Source: Nocardioides sp. QY071
Lineage (GTDB): Bacteria > Actinomycetota > Actinomycetes > Propionibacteriales > Nocardioidaceae
Direction of reading: 5' to 3'
DNA: 64,000 nt
NCBI RefSeq assembly: GCF_029961765.1
Contig: NZ_CP124681.1
Coordinates: 3,534,001-3,598,000 of the forward strand
The translations under genes were made by a program, and so were the position numbers. This document shows positions 33,522-42,654 of this stretch, in pieces (position 1 is the stretch's first letter; every line of letters starts with the position of its first letter). A model generated the notes under the pieces. The model searched no databases, was not told where the DNA came from, and worked only from the letters and a program-made list of their open reading frames with translations.

Positions 33522-35383
33522 CACTTCGTGAGATACCACTCTTCCGGGCTGTACAGGAAGCTCAGCAGCGCCTGGAACGACTCCGGCGGGCCGGACAGCG
33601 TGTCCTTCCAGACCACCAGCGTGTGCGGCGTCGGGAAGAAGAGCACCGGCAGGTCCTCGGAGATCGTGGTGATCTCCTTCGACAGCACCGCCGGGTCCGC
33701 GCCGAAGGTGGACTCGTCGATCAGCTTGTCGACGTCCTTGTTGGAGTAGCTGCCGAGGTTGAAGCTGCCCGTGGTGTTGAAGACGGTGTTGCTGCTCGGG
33801 TAGCCGGCGGCGAGGTAGAGCGGCCCGTAGTCCTGCATCGCCCACTCGTTCTTCGTCGCGGGCGCGAAGCTGTTGCCGTAGTTGGAGTACATGTAGTTCA
33901 GCGACTTGGTCACGACCTTGACCTCGATGCCGAGCTTCTTGGCCTCCGAGACGAAGGCGACGTCTCGTGCGCCGACGTACGCCGGGGTGTTGGCCGAGGC
34001 CAGCGTGAAGCTGATCTTCGCGCCCTGCGGGATGCCCGCGCCGCACTGGTCCTCGGCGGTGCCGGGGCTCTCGCAGGTGGTGGTGCCGTTCGGCGCCACC
34101 TTCCAGCCGTGGTCGGTCAGGAGCTTCTGGGCCGCCTCCGGGTCGTAGGGGTAGGGCGCCTCGTCGCCGAACTCCGGCGGGTACGGCGAGTCCGCACCCG
34201 CGGTGCTGTAGTTCTCCGAGGCCGCGCCGTTGTAGATGCCGCGGCTCTCGACGTACCCCTGCTGGTCGATCAGGTGCTGCAGCGCCCGGCGCACGTAGGG
34301 CTGGGCGATGATCTTGTCGAAGTCGTCGACGGTGTTCTCGAAGTTGATGGTCAGCGAGTCGAAGCGGGCCGGCGCCGGGGCGCCGTACACGTGGTAGCCG
34401 TCCTTCTTGAGGGCGTCGATCTCGGTGACGTAGCTGGAGTCGAGAGTGCCGACGGTGAGCGTGCCTGCCTTGTACTGGTTGAGCACGGCCGAGGCGGAGG
34501 TGAACGCCTTGAAGTCGACCTGGTCGAGGCGGGAGTCGCCGGGACCGGCGTACTCCTCGTTGGGCACCAGTGAGAACGAGCCGGTCGTGGAGTCGAAGGA
34601 CTTCAGCTTGTAGGGGCCGTTGACGACCTGCCACAGCGGGTTGGTGGCGAAGCCGGCCTGGTCCTCGGACTGCTTGGTCAGGTAGGTGTAGATCGCCTTC
34701 GCGTTCTTCTCGTCGGTGAAGTCGAGCTGCGGGCCGCCGGTCTCGGCGATCGCCCACTCCTGCGACGGCATCACGTAGAGCAGCGCCAGCATCGAGAGCA
34801 GGTAGGACTCGTTGTACGCCGTCTCCAGGTGGAAGGTCACGGTGTCGTCGGCCGTCGCCTCGGCGGTGACCCCGTCGGGGAACTGGCCCGGCGTGTAGAA
34901 GCTCCAGTTGCCGGGGCTCTTGTCGAGCGCCGCCTTGAGCAGGTCGAGGGAGAAGACGACGTCGTCGGCGCTCACCGCACGGCCGTTGGACCAGGTGCGG
35001 TCCTTGAGCCGGACGGTGACGGTCCTGCGGTCCTCGCTGACCTCGGGCAGCTCGGCCAGGCTCTGCTCGGGGTTGACGACCTGGTCGCCGGTGCCGCTGG
35101 TGCGGTAGAGCCCACGCCACATCAGCCCGCGGGCGATCACGGTGCCGTTCGCCGAGGCGGGCGGGTAGGGGTAGATGTAGTTGGGGCTCAGGCCCGGCGT
35201 CAGCGCGACCGTGATCGTGCCGCCGTCCTGGGGCTTGCCGGTCTCGGCCGGGATGTCCTTGTACTTCTTCGCGACGTCCTTCGTCGATGCTCCTTCGCTG
35301 GAGCATCCCGAGACGAGGAGGGCGACCACCGCGACCAGGGCCACGCCGAGGCGGCCGGTTCGCTGTCCACGCAGGTGGGTCAT
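33521..35383 (-). CDS. ABC importer substrate-binding lipoprotein (SBP family 5), probable oligopeptide binder
   Basis: A 620-residue extracellular lipoprotein; the signal peptide ends in the lipobox LVSGC near residue 27. The family-5 signature region is around RAVSADDVVFSLDLLKAAL. GGAGAAG precedes the ATG at 35383. It lies downstream of its permeases, an unusual order for this importer class, and directly before the peptidase fusion gene with a one-base overlap. Context with a prolyl oligopeptidase, dipeptidase and amidohydrolase makes peptides the likely cargo. Confidence 0.9.
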   Translation of the reverse strand: MTHLRGQRTGRLGVALVAVVALLVSGCSSEGASTKDVAKKYKDIPAETGKPQDGGTITVALTPGLSPNYIYPYPPASANGTVIARGLMWRGLYRTSGTGDQVVNPEQSLAELPEVSEDRRTVTVRLKDRTWSNGRAVSADDVVFSLDLLKAALDKSPGNWSFYTPGQFPDGVTAEATADDTVTFHLETAYNESYLLSMLALLYVMPSQEWAIAETGGPQLDFTDEKNAKAIYTYLTKQSEDQAGFATNPLWQVVNGPYKLKSFDSTTGSFSLVPNEEYAGPGDSRLDQVDFKAFTSASAVLNQYKAGTLTVGTLDSSYVTEIDALKKDGYHVYGAPAPARFDSLTINFENTVDDFDKIIAQPYVRRALQHLIDQQGYVESRGIYNGAASENYSTAGADSPYPPEFGDEAPYPYDPEAAQKLLTDHGWKVAPNGTTTCESPGTAEDQCGAGIPQGAKISFTLASANTPAYVGARDVAFVSEAKKLGIEVKVVTKSLNYMYSNYGNSFAPATKNEWAMQDYGPLYLAAGYPSSNTVFNTTGSFNLGSYSNKDVDKLIDESTFGADPAVLSKEITTISEDLPVLFFPTPHTLVVWKDTLSGPPESFQALLSFLYSPEEWYLTK

Positions 35384-35514
35384 GTCTTCTTCTCCGCAGT
35401 GTGGGTGGGGGTCTTGCTGTTCGGATGAGGCTGCACCAGCGGTACGGCGGCCGGTTCGTCCGAGTCGACGATTCCTCAGCGGCGGTTTCGGGGAGTACGA
35501 CGGCCGGTGCGGAC
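35384..35514 (-). other. 131-bp gap between permease and SBP genes
   Basis: The sequence contains repeated CGGCCGGT words but no clear terminator or promoter. The SBP gene may be read from the upstream operon or from a weak promoter here. Confidence 0.4.
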
Positions 35515-36411
35515 CTAGTCGGCCTTGCGCCCGACGGCGTCCCGGAGCGCGTCGGCGAGCAGGTTCAGGGCGAGCACGGTGAGGACGATGAACCCGCCGA
35601 CGGGGTAGATCAGCCACCAGTAGTCGGCCGAGATGTAGGTGACGCCGCTGGCCAGCTGGCTGCCCCAGTCGGTCGTCGGATAGCTCAGCCCGAAGCCGAG
35701 GAAGCCGAGCGCGGCGACCACGAGCACCGCGTCGGCCACCTGGAAGGTGACGTTGACGATGATGACGCCCATCGCGTTGGGGATCAGGTGGGCGAAGATG
35801 ATCCGCCGTCGCGAGGCGCCCATCACCCGGGCCGCGAGCACGTACTCCCGCACCCGCAGGGTCAGCACCTCCCCGCGCACCAGGCGCGCGGAGATCAGCC
35901 ACGAGAAGGCGCCGATGACCAGCGCCAGGGTCCAGGCGTTCGCGTGGAAGCGGGCCGACAGGATGAGCACGAAGAACAAGAAGGGCACCGACAGGAGCAC
36001 GTCGACCATCCGCATCAGGAAGCCGTCGACCACGCCACCGGCGAGGCCGGCCACGGCGCCGTACACGGTGCCGAAGGTGGTGGCGAAGACCGCCGCCAGC
36101 AGGCCGATCTGCAGCGACACCTGACCGCCTGCCATCAGCCGGCCGAGCACGTCGAAGCCGTTGGTGTCGGTGCCGAGCGGGTGCCCGGGGCCGGGCGGAA
36201 GGGCGGCGTCGAGCAGGTTCACGTCGGTCTGGTTGGTCCTCCACACCAGCGGGCCGAGGTAGCAGAAGGCGACGACCAGCAGGAGCAGCGCACCGCCGGC
36301 CAGGCCGAGCGGGTGGTGCCGCATCCGTCGTACGGCGGCCCGGAGGCCGGCGGGCGCGGGCGGCGGCAGGACGGTCTCGGGCGTCGCGGGGGTGGCGGGC
36401 ACAGCGGTCAT
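35515..36411 (-). CDS. ABC importer permease, DppC type (second system)
   Basis: A 298-residue membrane permease. It has the N-terminal helix LGLAGGALLLLVVAFCYLGPL, the GTDTNGFDVLGRLM signature and the EAA-loop equivalent LAARVMGASRRRIIFAHLIPN. The ATG at 36411 overlaps the DppB-type stop by 4 bp. The C-terminus (NLLADALRDAVGRK) is canonical for this subunit. Confidence 0.92.
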   Translation of the reverse strand: MTAVPATPATPETVLPPPAPAGLRAAVRRMRHHPLGLAGGALLLLVVAFCYLGPLVWRTNQTDVNLLDAALPPGPGHPLGTDTNGFDVLGRLMAGGQVSLQIGLLAAVFATTFGTVYGAVAGLAGGVVDGFLMRMVDVLLSVPFLFFVLILSARFHANAWTLALVIGAFSWLISARLVRGEVLTLRVREYVLAARVMGASRRRIIFAHLIPNAMGVIIVNVTFQVADAVLVVAALGFLGFGLSYPTTDWGSQLASGVTYISADYWWLIYPVGGFIVLTVLALNLLADALRDAVGRKAD

Positions 36412-37358
36412 GAGGCCAGCTCGATCCTGCGGTCGGCCATGGCCACCGCGATGTCGGCGATGAAGTTGCCCACGACGGTCAGCACGCCGCCGATGAGGGT
36501 GTAGGCGAGCAGCACGGGATAGTCCTCGCGCTGCAGGCTGTTGAGGAACAGCAGCCCGAGCCCGGAGTAGTTGAACAGCGACTCGACGATCAGGTTGCCG
36601 GCCAGCAGCAGCGGGATCATCGTGCCGACCAGGGTGATCAGCGGCAGGCACGCGTTGCGCAGCAGGTGCCGGGTGAGCACCAGCCGCTCGGGCAGGCCCT
36701 TGGCGCGGGCGACCCGGATGTAGTCCTGGCCGAGCTGGTCGAGCGCCGAGGAACGCTGGTACTGGCTGAAGATCGCGATGCTGGTGACCGCGATGGTGAC
36801 GACCGGCAGCGCCATCGAGCGCGGGTCGGTGAACACCACCCACGGCGAGTGCGACTGCGATGCCTCCGCCGGGAACAGGTCCAGCTGCTGGCTGAACACC
36901 GCGATCAGGACCAGGCCGAGCAGGAACGCCGGTGTCGCGTAGAGGACGTACGCCAGGCCGGTGGCGACCCGGTCCACCACGCTGTTGCGCCTGACCGCCT
37001 GCAGGATGCCCAGCGGTACGGCGACGAGCAGCGCCAGCACCAGCCCGGCCAGCGACAGCATCGCGCTGCGGCCGGCATTCTGCTGGAGCAGGGTGCCGAC
37101 GTCCTGGTTGAGCTTGTAGGAACGGCCGAGGTCGCCGTGCAGCAGCTGGCCGAGGTAGCTGAGGTACTGCACCACGACCGGGCGGTCGAAGCCGTGCTCG
37201 TGGTTGAAGTCGGCGACGGCCTGTGGGCTCGCACGCTGGCCCAGCACCACGCGGCCCGGGCTGTCGGAGACCAGGTGCAGGAGGAAGAAGACGACGGCCG
37301 AGATGCCGAGGAGCACCACGGCGGAGACGGCGAGCCGCTTGGCGACGTACCACGCCAT
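36408..37358 (-). CDS. ABC importer permease, DppB type (second system)
   Basis: A 316-residue permease with the DppB N-terminus (YVAKRLAVSAVVLLGISAVVF), HGFDRPVVVQYLSYL, GDLGRSYK, and the EAA loop IRVARAKGLPERLVLTRH. It begins 1 bp after the ATPase stop on the minus strand and overlaps the DppC-type gene by 4 bp. Confidence 0.92.
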   Translation of the reverse strand: MAWYVAKRLAVSAVVLLGISAVVFFLLHLVSDSPGRVVLGQRASPQAVADFNHEHGFDRPVVVQYLSYLGQLLHGDLGRSYKLNQDVGTLLQQNAGRSAMLSLAGLVLALLVAVPLGILQAVRRNSVVDRVATGLAYVLYATPAFLLGLVLIAVFSQQLDLFPAEASQSHSPWVVFTDPRSMALPVVTIAVTSIAIFSQYQRSSALDQLGQDYIRVARAKGLPERLVLTRHLLRNACLPLITLVGTMIPLLLAGNLIVESLFNYSGLGLLFLNSLQREDYPVLLAYTLIGGVLTVVGNFIADIAVAMADRRIELAS

Positions 37359-37359
37359 G

Positions 37360-39441
37360 TCAGGCACCTCCGGACTTGCTCTGCAGCGGGAAGTGGCAGG
37401 CCACCTGGTGGGTGGCGGTGACGTCCTCGAGGACCGGCTCGACCTCCGCGCAGAGCTCCGTGGCGAGTGGGCAGCGGGTGCGGAACCGGCAGCCGCTGGG
37501 TGGGTCGAGCGGGCTGGGCAGCTCACCGCGCACGCGCTCGGCACGCGGCTGCTGGGCGGTCGGCGACACCTCGGGTACGGCGGCCAGCAGCCCTGCGGTG
37601 TAGGGGTGCGCGGGTGCGGCGTACACCTCCTCGGCGGTGCCACTCTCGACGAGCTTGCCGAGGTACATCACCCCGACCCGGTCGGCGAGGTAGCGCACCA
37701 CGGCCAGGTCGTGGGAGATCACGACGCTGCTCAGCCCGCGCTCGCGCTGGAGCCGGCGCATCAGGTTGAGCACCTGGGAGCGGATCGAGACGTCGAGTGC
37801 GCTGACCGGCTCGTCGGCGACGAGCACGGTCGGGTCGAGGGCGAGCGCCCGCGCCAGCGCGACCCGCTGGCGCTGGCCGCCGGACAGCTCGTGCGGGTAC
37901 CGCTCGAGGACGGTTGCGGGCAGGCCGACGTCGGCGAGCAGGTCGCGGGCGGTGGCGGTGCGCTCGGCGCGGGTGCCGATGCCCTGGATGGCGAGCGGCT
38001 CGCGCAGCACGGCACCGATCCGCATCCGCGGGTCGAGGGCGGCGCCGGAGTCCTGGAACATCATCTGCAGCCGGGCCCGGTGACTGCCCAGCTCGCGCTG
38101 CCCCATGGTCGTGACCGAGCGGCCCTCGAAGACGACCTCGCCCGAGGTGGGCCGGTCGAGCGCGACGAGCATGCGCCCCAGGGAGGACTTGCCGCAGCCC
38201 GACTCCCCGACCAGGCCGAAGGTCTCGCCTGCAGCGACCTCGAAGCTGACACCGGAGACCGCCTTGACCGTGCGCTTCGAGCCGAACCAGCTGCCGTGGC
38301 CGGCGGGGTACTCGCGGTGCAGGTCGACGACGCCGAGCCGCGGGCCGGTGCCGTCCTCCGTCGGCCGGCGCTCGGCCTCGGCGATGCGCACGGCGGTGTG
38401 CTGGACGGGGCCGGAGGCCGGGTTCCAGCAGGCGAAGGCGTGCGCGCCCTCGGTGAGGATCGGCGGCTGCTCGGTGCGGCACTCGTCGGTGGCCGCGGCG
38501 CAACGGGGCGCGAAGCGGCAGCCGGGCTGGGTGGCGGAGAGGTCCGGCGGCGCGCCGCCGATGCTGTAGAGCTCCTCGCCGCGGTCGTGGGTGAGGGAAG
38601 GGATCGAGGCCAGCAATGCCTGCGTGTAGCGGTGCCGGGTGCGCTCGAAGAGGTCGGTGGTGGGTCCGGTCTCGGCCAGCCGGCCGGCGTACATGACACC
38701 GACGCGGTCGGCGTGCCGCGCGATCACGCCCATGTCGTGGGTCACCAGGATCATCGCCATCCCCAGGCGGGCGCGCAGGTCGTCGAGGAGGTCGAGGATC
38801 TCCGCCTGGATGGTGACGTCGAGGGCGGTGGTGGGCTCGTCGGCGATGACGACCTTGGGCTCGCAGACCAGCGCCATCGCGATCATCACGCGCTGCCGCA
38901 TGCCGCCGGAGAGCTGGTGCGGGTGGTCGTCCATCCGCTCGCCGGGGCGCGGGATGCCGACGAGGGCGAGCATCTCCTCCGCGCGCTGGCGGGCTGCCCG
39001 CTTCGACAGGCCCTGGTGCAGGCGCGCGGGCTCGGCGACCTGGTCGCCGATGCGCCGGGTCGGGTTGAGCGCGGTGAGCGAGTCCTGGAAGGCCATGGCG
39101 ATGTCGTTGCCGCGGATCCGTCGGTAGGCGGGCGCCTCCAGGCCGACCAGCTCGCTGCCGGCGAAGTCGATCGAGCCCTGCGTGACGCGGCCGCCGGCAG
39201 GCAGCATCCCCATGATCGCCAGGCCGGTCATCGACTTGCCGGAGCCGGTCTCGCCGACGATGCCCAGGGTCTCGCCGCGGTGCAGGTCGAGGCTGACCCC
39301 GGACACGGGGCGTACGACGCGGTCGCCGCGGCGGATCTCCACCGACAGGTCGCGAACGCTCAGCACCCGGTCGGTCGCCAGGACGGGATCGGTGATCACT
39401 GCGGTGCTCTCTGCGGTGCTCTCTGCGGTGCTCTCTGCCAC
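37360..39441 (-). CDS. Double ABC ATPase (DppD-DppF fusion) of the second peptide importer
   Basis: A 693-residue protein carrying both motor halves. The first has Walker [10 protein letters not shown], signature LSGGMRQR and Walker B VVIADEP. The second has [17 protein letters not shown] and VLVADEP. Each is followed by the cysteine-containing oligopeptide-transporter extension ([10 protein letters not shown] and [10 protein letters not shown]). The start is GTG at 39441, followed by three AEST repeats encoded by a 12-bp minisatellite. Fused motors are common in actinobacterial Dpp systems. Confidence 0.92.
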   Translation of the reverse strand: MAESTAESTAESTAVITDPVLATDRVLSVRDLSVEIRRGDRVVRPVSGVSLDLHRGETLGIVGETGSGKSMTGLAIMGMLPAGGRVTQGSIDFAGSELVGLEAPAYRRIRGNDIAMAFQDSLTALNPTRRIGDQVAEPARLHQGLSKRAARQRAEEMLALVGIPRPGERMDDHPHQLSGGMRQRVMIAMALVCEPKVVIADEPTTALDVTIQAEILDLLDDLRARLGMAMILVTHDMGVIARHADRVGVMYAGRLAETGPTTDLFERTRHRYTQALLASIPSLTHDRGEELYSIGGAPPDLSATQPGCRFAPRCAAATDECRTEQPPILTEGAHAFACWNPASGPVQHTAVRIAEAERRPTEDGTGPRLGVVDLHREYPAGHGSWFGSKRTVKAVSGVSFEVAAGETFGLVGESGCGKSSLGRMLVALDRPTSGEVVFEGRSVTTMGQRELGSHRARLQMMFQDSGAALDPRMRIGAVLREPLAIQGIGTRAERTATARDLLADVGLPATVLERYPHELSGGQRQRVALARALALDPTVLVADEPVSALDVSIRSQVLNLMRRLQRERGLSSVVISHDLAVVRYLADRVGVMYLGKLVESGTAEEVYAAPAHPYTAGLLAAVPEVSPTAQQPRAERVRGELPSPLDPPSGCRFRTRCPLATELCAEVEPVLEDVTATHQVACHFPLQSKSGGA
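39401..39436. repeat. 12-bp minisatellite, three perfect copies
   Basis: The unit gcggtgctctct occurs at 39401, 39413 and 39425. On the coding strand it gives AEST three times at the N-terminus of the double ATPase. Copy-number change would alter protein length by four residues without a frameshift. Confidence 0.9.
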
Positions 39442-39504
39442 GCAACGATGGTGCGACGCGGGTCACGCCCGGTGTTGGTGCGGGCCGCCCGAGCTGGGGT
39501 GGGC

Positions 39505-39526
39505 GGTTCGTCGGCGGGGACGAACC
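39505..39526 (-). terminator. Hairpin after the dipeptidase gene
   Basis: GGTTCGTC (39505-39512) and GACGAACC (39519-39526) form an 8-bp stem with a 6-nt loop, just after the dipeptidase stop. No T-tract follows. It may partly terminate transcription before the transporter genes or stabilise the upstream mRNA. Confidence 0.5.
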
Positions 39527-39529
39527 GGC

Positions 39530-40567
39530 TCATGCGGGGCGGCCGAGCTCGGCGACGTACAGGCGTCGCACGTTCGCCCCCAGCACGGCGACGACGTCGG
39601 CCTCCGCCCAGCCCCGACGCAGCAGCGCCTCGGTCACCAGCGGCAGTCCCGCCGGACCCTCGAGACCGGGGAGGTAGGCGTCCGCGGGCACGCCCTCGAC
39701 GAGGGCGACCTCGCAGCACGGCGGCGTGGTGTCGGCCAGGACCTCCTTGACGAAGTCCGGGCCGAGGCCCACGTGGTCGATGCCGGCGAGGGAGACGACG
39801 TGCTCGAGGTGGTCGACCAGCCGGTCGACCGAGTAGTCCTCGGCGTGGAGGTACGGCGCGAAGAAGTTCACGCACACCAGGCCACCGCCGTCCGCGATCC
39901 CCCGGATCTGCGCATCGGTCAGGTTGCGATGGTGGTCGAAGAGCGCGCGGGCCGAGGAATGGGTGGCGATCACCGGGCGCGTCGCGAGCTCGAGGACGTG
40001 CTCGACGCCGGCGCGGCCGAGGTGGCTGACGTCGAACAGCATGCCGAGGCGCTCCATCTCCTGGTGCGCCGCGACTCCTGCCTTCGTGAGCCGTCCCCCG
40101 GTGCCGTCCTCGCCACTGCCGTCGGCGAGCGCGGTGCGGCCGAAGTGGGCGAGCGAGGCGACCCGCACGCCCAGCCGGAAGAGGGTCTCGAGCAGCTCGA
40201 CGTCGTCCCCGACGCCCGGCGCGCTCTCGAGGGCGAGCACGAGCGCGATCCTGCCCCGGCGCAGGGATTCGTCGATGTCCGCACCGTCGCGGCACAGCGC
40301 GACCTCGTCGGGGTTGCCCTCGGCCAGTCGGTGCGCCGCCTCGATCATCCGCAACGTGCGGCGCAGCGCGCCCTCGGGGCGGTAGGGGTCCTCGATGAAC
40401 ACCGGCAGGGTCTGCAGGTCGACGCCGCCGGCCCGCAGCTGCGGCAGCCACCGCTCGCGGAAGAAGGTGGCCCACCGCTCGACCGGACGGGCGACGACCG
40501 CGCAGAGCAGGTCGTTGTGGGTGTCGGCGACGACGGACTCCGCGTGGAGCCGGCGAGGGTCGGTCAC
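39530..40567 (-). CDS. M19-family (renal/membrane dipeptidase-like) zinc dipeptidase
   Basis: A 345-residue dipeptidase. Zinc-binding residues are in DTHNDLL, LVLALESAPG, FDVSHLG and VIATHSSAR, with the conserved HVGLGPDF near residue 265. M19 enzymes accept dipeptides with D-residues at the C-terminal position, which suits the racemase operon nearby. The GTG start at 40567 overlaps the serine-hydrolase stop by 4 bp. No signal peptide is visible, so it acts on imported dipeptides. Confidence 0.9.
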   Translation of the reverse strand: MTDPRRLHAESVVADTHNDLLCAVVARPVERWATFFRERWLPQLRAGGVDLQTLPVFIEDPYRPEGALRRTLRMIEAAHRLAEGNPDEVALCRDGADIDESLRRGRIALVLALESAPGVGDDVELLETLFRLGVRVASLAHFGRTALADGSGEDGTGGRLTKAGVAAHQEMERLGMLFDVSHLGRAGVEHVLELATRPVIATHSSARALFDHHRNLTDAQIRGIADGGGLVCVNFFAPYLHAEDYSVDRLVDHLEHVVSLAGIDHVGLGPDFVKEVLADTTPPCCEVALVEGVPADAYLPGLEGPAGLPLVTEALLRRGWAEADVVAVLGANVRRLYVAELGRPA

Positions 40568-41883
40568 CGGATCCTCCGGTCTGCTCGTCCGGTGTGCAGG
40601 TACGCCGCCCGCCCGGTGCCGTCGTCGCCGAGGAAGGCCACCGGCTGGTGCACCCCGCCCTCGGGCTCGAGCGGCCACAGGGTGTCGCCGCGCCAGGCGA
40701 CCAGCTCGGTGCGAAACGGCGGCTCGTCGATCTCGGCCAGCACCCCGAGCGGGGTGCGGTCCAGCCACAGGCGCCCCTGCCCGTCGAGGCTGACGACGGT
40801 CTCGCCGACCTCGGAGACGTAGGTGCCGGCGTACCGGACCGGGTCGGGGGTCGTCACCGTGGCGGGCGGCGGGGGTGGCGCCGGGAGGTCGACGCCGGCG
40901 AGCTCGCGGAGCAGGTGACCGGTCACCGCGCGGTGCAGCAGCTTCGCGGGACCGCCGTTGGTGAGGACGGCGACCGCGAGGTCGTGCTCGGGCAGCAGCC
41001 GCAGGAAGGCGGACTGGCCGATGGTGTTGCCGTCGTGGCCGACGATCGGCGTCGGGGCGAGCTGGAACAGCTCCCAGCCCAGGCCCCACGCCTCGCCCTG
41101 GCCGAGATCCGGCAGCCTCACCTGCGGCTCCCGCATCCCCGCCAGTGCGGGAGTGGCGAGGTGGTGGCGCGCGAAGGCGACCAGGTCGCGGGCGCGCATC
41201 GCGAGCATCGAGCCCGCCGGCGCGTTCGACCGCGCCAGCGCCCACGTGTCGGTCGGGCGGCCGTCGACGTGCCCGACCGCGGTGCGGTGCAGGATCGCCT
41301 CGTAGGGGTCGGTGGCGGCGCCGGTCATGCCGAGCGGGTCGAGCAGGTGGGTGCGCAGGCAGGCGTCGTACGGCGCGCCGCGGACCACCTCGACGAGCCG
41401 GCCCAGCACGCAGAACCCGGCGTTGTTGTAGGACCACATCTCGCCGGGAGGGAACAGCTGCGGTACGCCGGCGAGCAGGTCGACGTACCTCTCGACGCAG
41501 TCGTCGCCCTTGCCGGTGTCGGTGAAGACGTCGCCCTCGAAGCCCGCGGTGTGGGTGAGCAGCTGGCGGACCGTGACGGCCGCGGCGGCGGTCTCGTCGC
41601 CGAGCCGCAGGCCGGGCAGCCAGGTGCGGACCGGACGGTCGAGGTCGACCAGGCCCTCGTCGGCGAGCTGCTGGACGAGGGTCGCGGTGAGCACCTTGGT
41701 GATCGAGCCGATCTGGAAGATCGCGTCGGTCGTCGCGGTCACCCCGGTGGCGGCACTGAGCGTGCCGGCGGCGGCGTCGACGACCCGGTCGCCGTACGCG
41801 ACCGCGACCGCCGCGGCGGGCACTCCGGTCTCCTCGAGCAGCGTGGGCAGCCGCTGTTCCAGCCAGTCGTCGATCCCGCGCAT
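40564..41883 (-). CDS. Class C beta-lactamase-fold serine hydrolase (D-aminopeptidase/esterase type)
   Basis: A 439-residue penicillin-binding-protein-fold hydrolase. Catalytic motifs are S60-I-T-K63, Y152-N-N154 in WSYNNAGF and HDG in VGHDGNTIG. A C-terminal beta-rich extension (from about 345) resembles that of D-aminopeptidase-like members. No signal peptide is seen, which argues against a resistance or cell-wall role. As first gene of the unit with the M19 dipeptidase and peptide importer, it may release N-terminal D-residues from peptides; esterase activity is the alternative. Confidence 0.83.
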   Translation of the reverse strand: MRGIDDWLEQRLPTLLEETGVPAAAVAVAYGDRVVDAAAGTLSAATGVTATTDAIFQIGSITKVLTATLVQQLADEGLVDLDRPVRTWLPGLRLGDETAAAAVTVRQLLTHTAGFEGDVFTDTGKGDDCVERYVDLLAGVPQLFPPGEMWSYNNAGFCVLGRLVEVVRGAPYDACLRTHLLDPLGMTGAATDPYEAILHRTAVGHVDGRPTDTWALARSNAPAGSMLAMRARDLVAFARHHLATPALAGMREPQVRLPDLGQGEAWGLGWELFQLAPTPIVGHDGNTIGQSAFLRLLPEHDLAVAVLTNGGPAKLLHRAVTGHLLRELAGVDLPAPPPPPATVTTPDPVRYAGTYVSEVGETVVSLDGQGRLWLDRTPLGVLAEIDEPPFRTELVAWRGDTLWPLEPEGGVHQPVAFLGDDGTGRAAYLHTGRADRRIR

Positions 41884-41911
41884 GGCCGCAGCCTAGGCGG
41901 CGCGGCCGGCG

Positions 41912-41932
41912 GGTCCTTCGTCGATCAGGACC
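41912..41932 (-). terminator. Small hairpin downstream of the tetR gene
   Basis: GGTCCT (41912-41917) pairs with AGGACC (41927-41932) around a 9-nt loop, 4 bp after the tetR stop on the minus strand and upstream of the serine-hydrolase gene. The stem is short, so termination is uncertain. Confidence 0.4.
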
Positions 41933-41935
41933 GGC

Positions 41936-42571
41936 TCACCGGTGCGGTTTCGTCGCCTCGGCCAACCCGACCTGGATGACGTCGATGGCCGCGGCGGCCG
42001 ACGCGAGGAGTCGCTCGGACAGCCGCGCGTCGACCCGGCCCTCGGCGGCGGCCCGCTGCACCTCGCGGGTCATCCCGCGAGTGGTGCCGACGAGTGCCGA
42101 GGCGACGGTCCAGGAGCGCAGGTCGTCACCGAGCTCGTCGTGCAGGAGGTCGCGCAGCGCGGCGACCGCACGGTCGGCCTCGAGCCGCTCGCGGGCCTGC
42201 AGGCTGGGGCTGTCCTGGACGATCCGTGCGATCCGGGACAGCCCGGCGAGCACCGGCGAGGTGGGGTCGGCGAGGACGCCGCGGGGCTGGACGACGTACT
42301 CCCGGAACGCGCTGACGACCCGCTGGCCCGCGGGCCGGTCGCGGACGGCGGCGAGCAGGTGCTCGTTGAAGGCGGCCATCCCGTCGTAGATCAGGTCCTC
42401 CTTGGCCGGGAAGTAGTTGAACACCGTGGCGGTGGAGACGTCGGCGGCGACGGCGATGTCGGCGACCGGCACCTGCTCGAACCCGCGCTCGGCGAACAGC
42501 TCGATCGCGGCCTCGGTGATCCGTCGTCGCGTCTCCTGCTTCTTGCGCTCGCGCAGTCCCAGCTCGGCCAT
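41936..42571 (-). CDS. TetR-family transcriptional regulator
   Basis: A 211-residue regulator. The N-terminal helix-turn-helix is ITEAAIELFAERGFEQV, then VADIAVAADVSTATVFNYFPAKEDL, split here over residues 18-62. The C-terminal part is the ligand-binding helical domain. It is divergent from an MFS exporter with an 83-bp shared control region, so autoregulation and repression of the exporter are likely. Confidence 0.9.
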   Translation of the reverse strand: MAELGLRERKKQETRRRITEAAIELFAERGFEQVPVADIAVAADVSTATVFNYFPAKEDLIYDGMAAFNEHLLAAVRDRPAGQRVVSAFREYVVQPRGVLADPTSPVLAGLSRIARIVQDSPSLQARERLEADRAVAALRDLLHDELGDDLRSWTVASALVGTTRGMTREVQRAAAEGRVDARLSERLLASAAAAIDVIQVGLAEATKPHR

Positions 42572-42585
42572 GACGGCACCCTACC

Positions 42586-42635
42586 TTGACTTTTGCGTCA
42601 CTAGAAACTTAGAGTCACCATATCTTTAGATTCAC
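42586..42635. promoter_or_regulatory. tetR/MFS divergent promoter with three 17-bp-spaced direct repeats
   Basis: TTGACT (42586-42591), 18 bp and TAGAGT (42610-42615) form a promoter for the exporter gene. GTCAC at 42597, GTCAC at 42614 and TTCAC at 42631 recur at exactly 17-bp steps, with TTAG-like words before the last two. They cover the spacer, the -10 and the start region, as an operator array for the divergent TetR protein would. Confidence 0.55.
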
Positions 42636-42654
42636 GACATGAAAGGAGAGCGTC

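Noticed and set aside
30648..33749. Very long plus-strand open frame of about 1030 codons
   Set aside because: It is antisense to the Ere-POP fusion gene, Arg/Gly/Asp-rich without domains, and is a codon-bias shadow of high GC content.
40564..41883. Beta-lactamase resistance gene
   Set aside because: It has the fold motifs SxxK, YxN and HxG but no export signal, and it sits in a peptide-utilisation operon.
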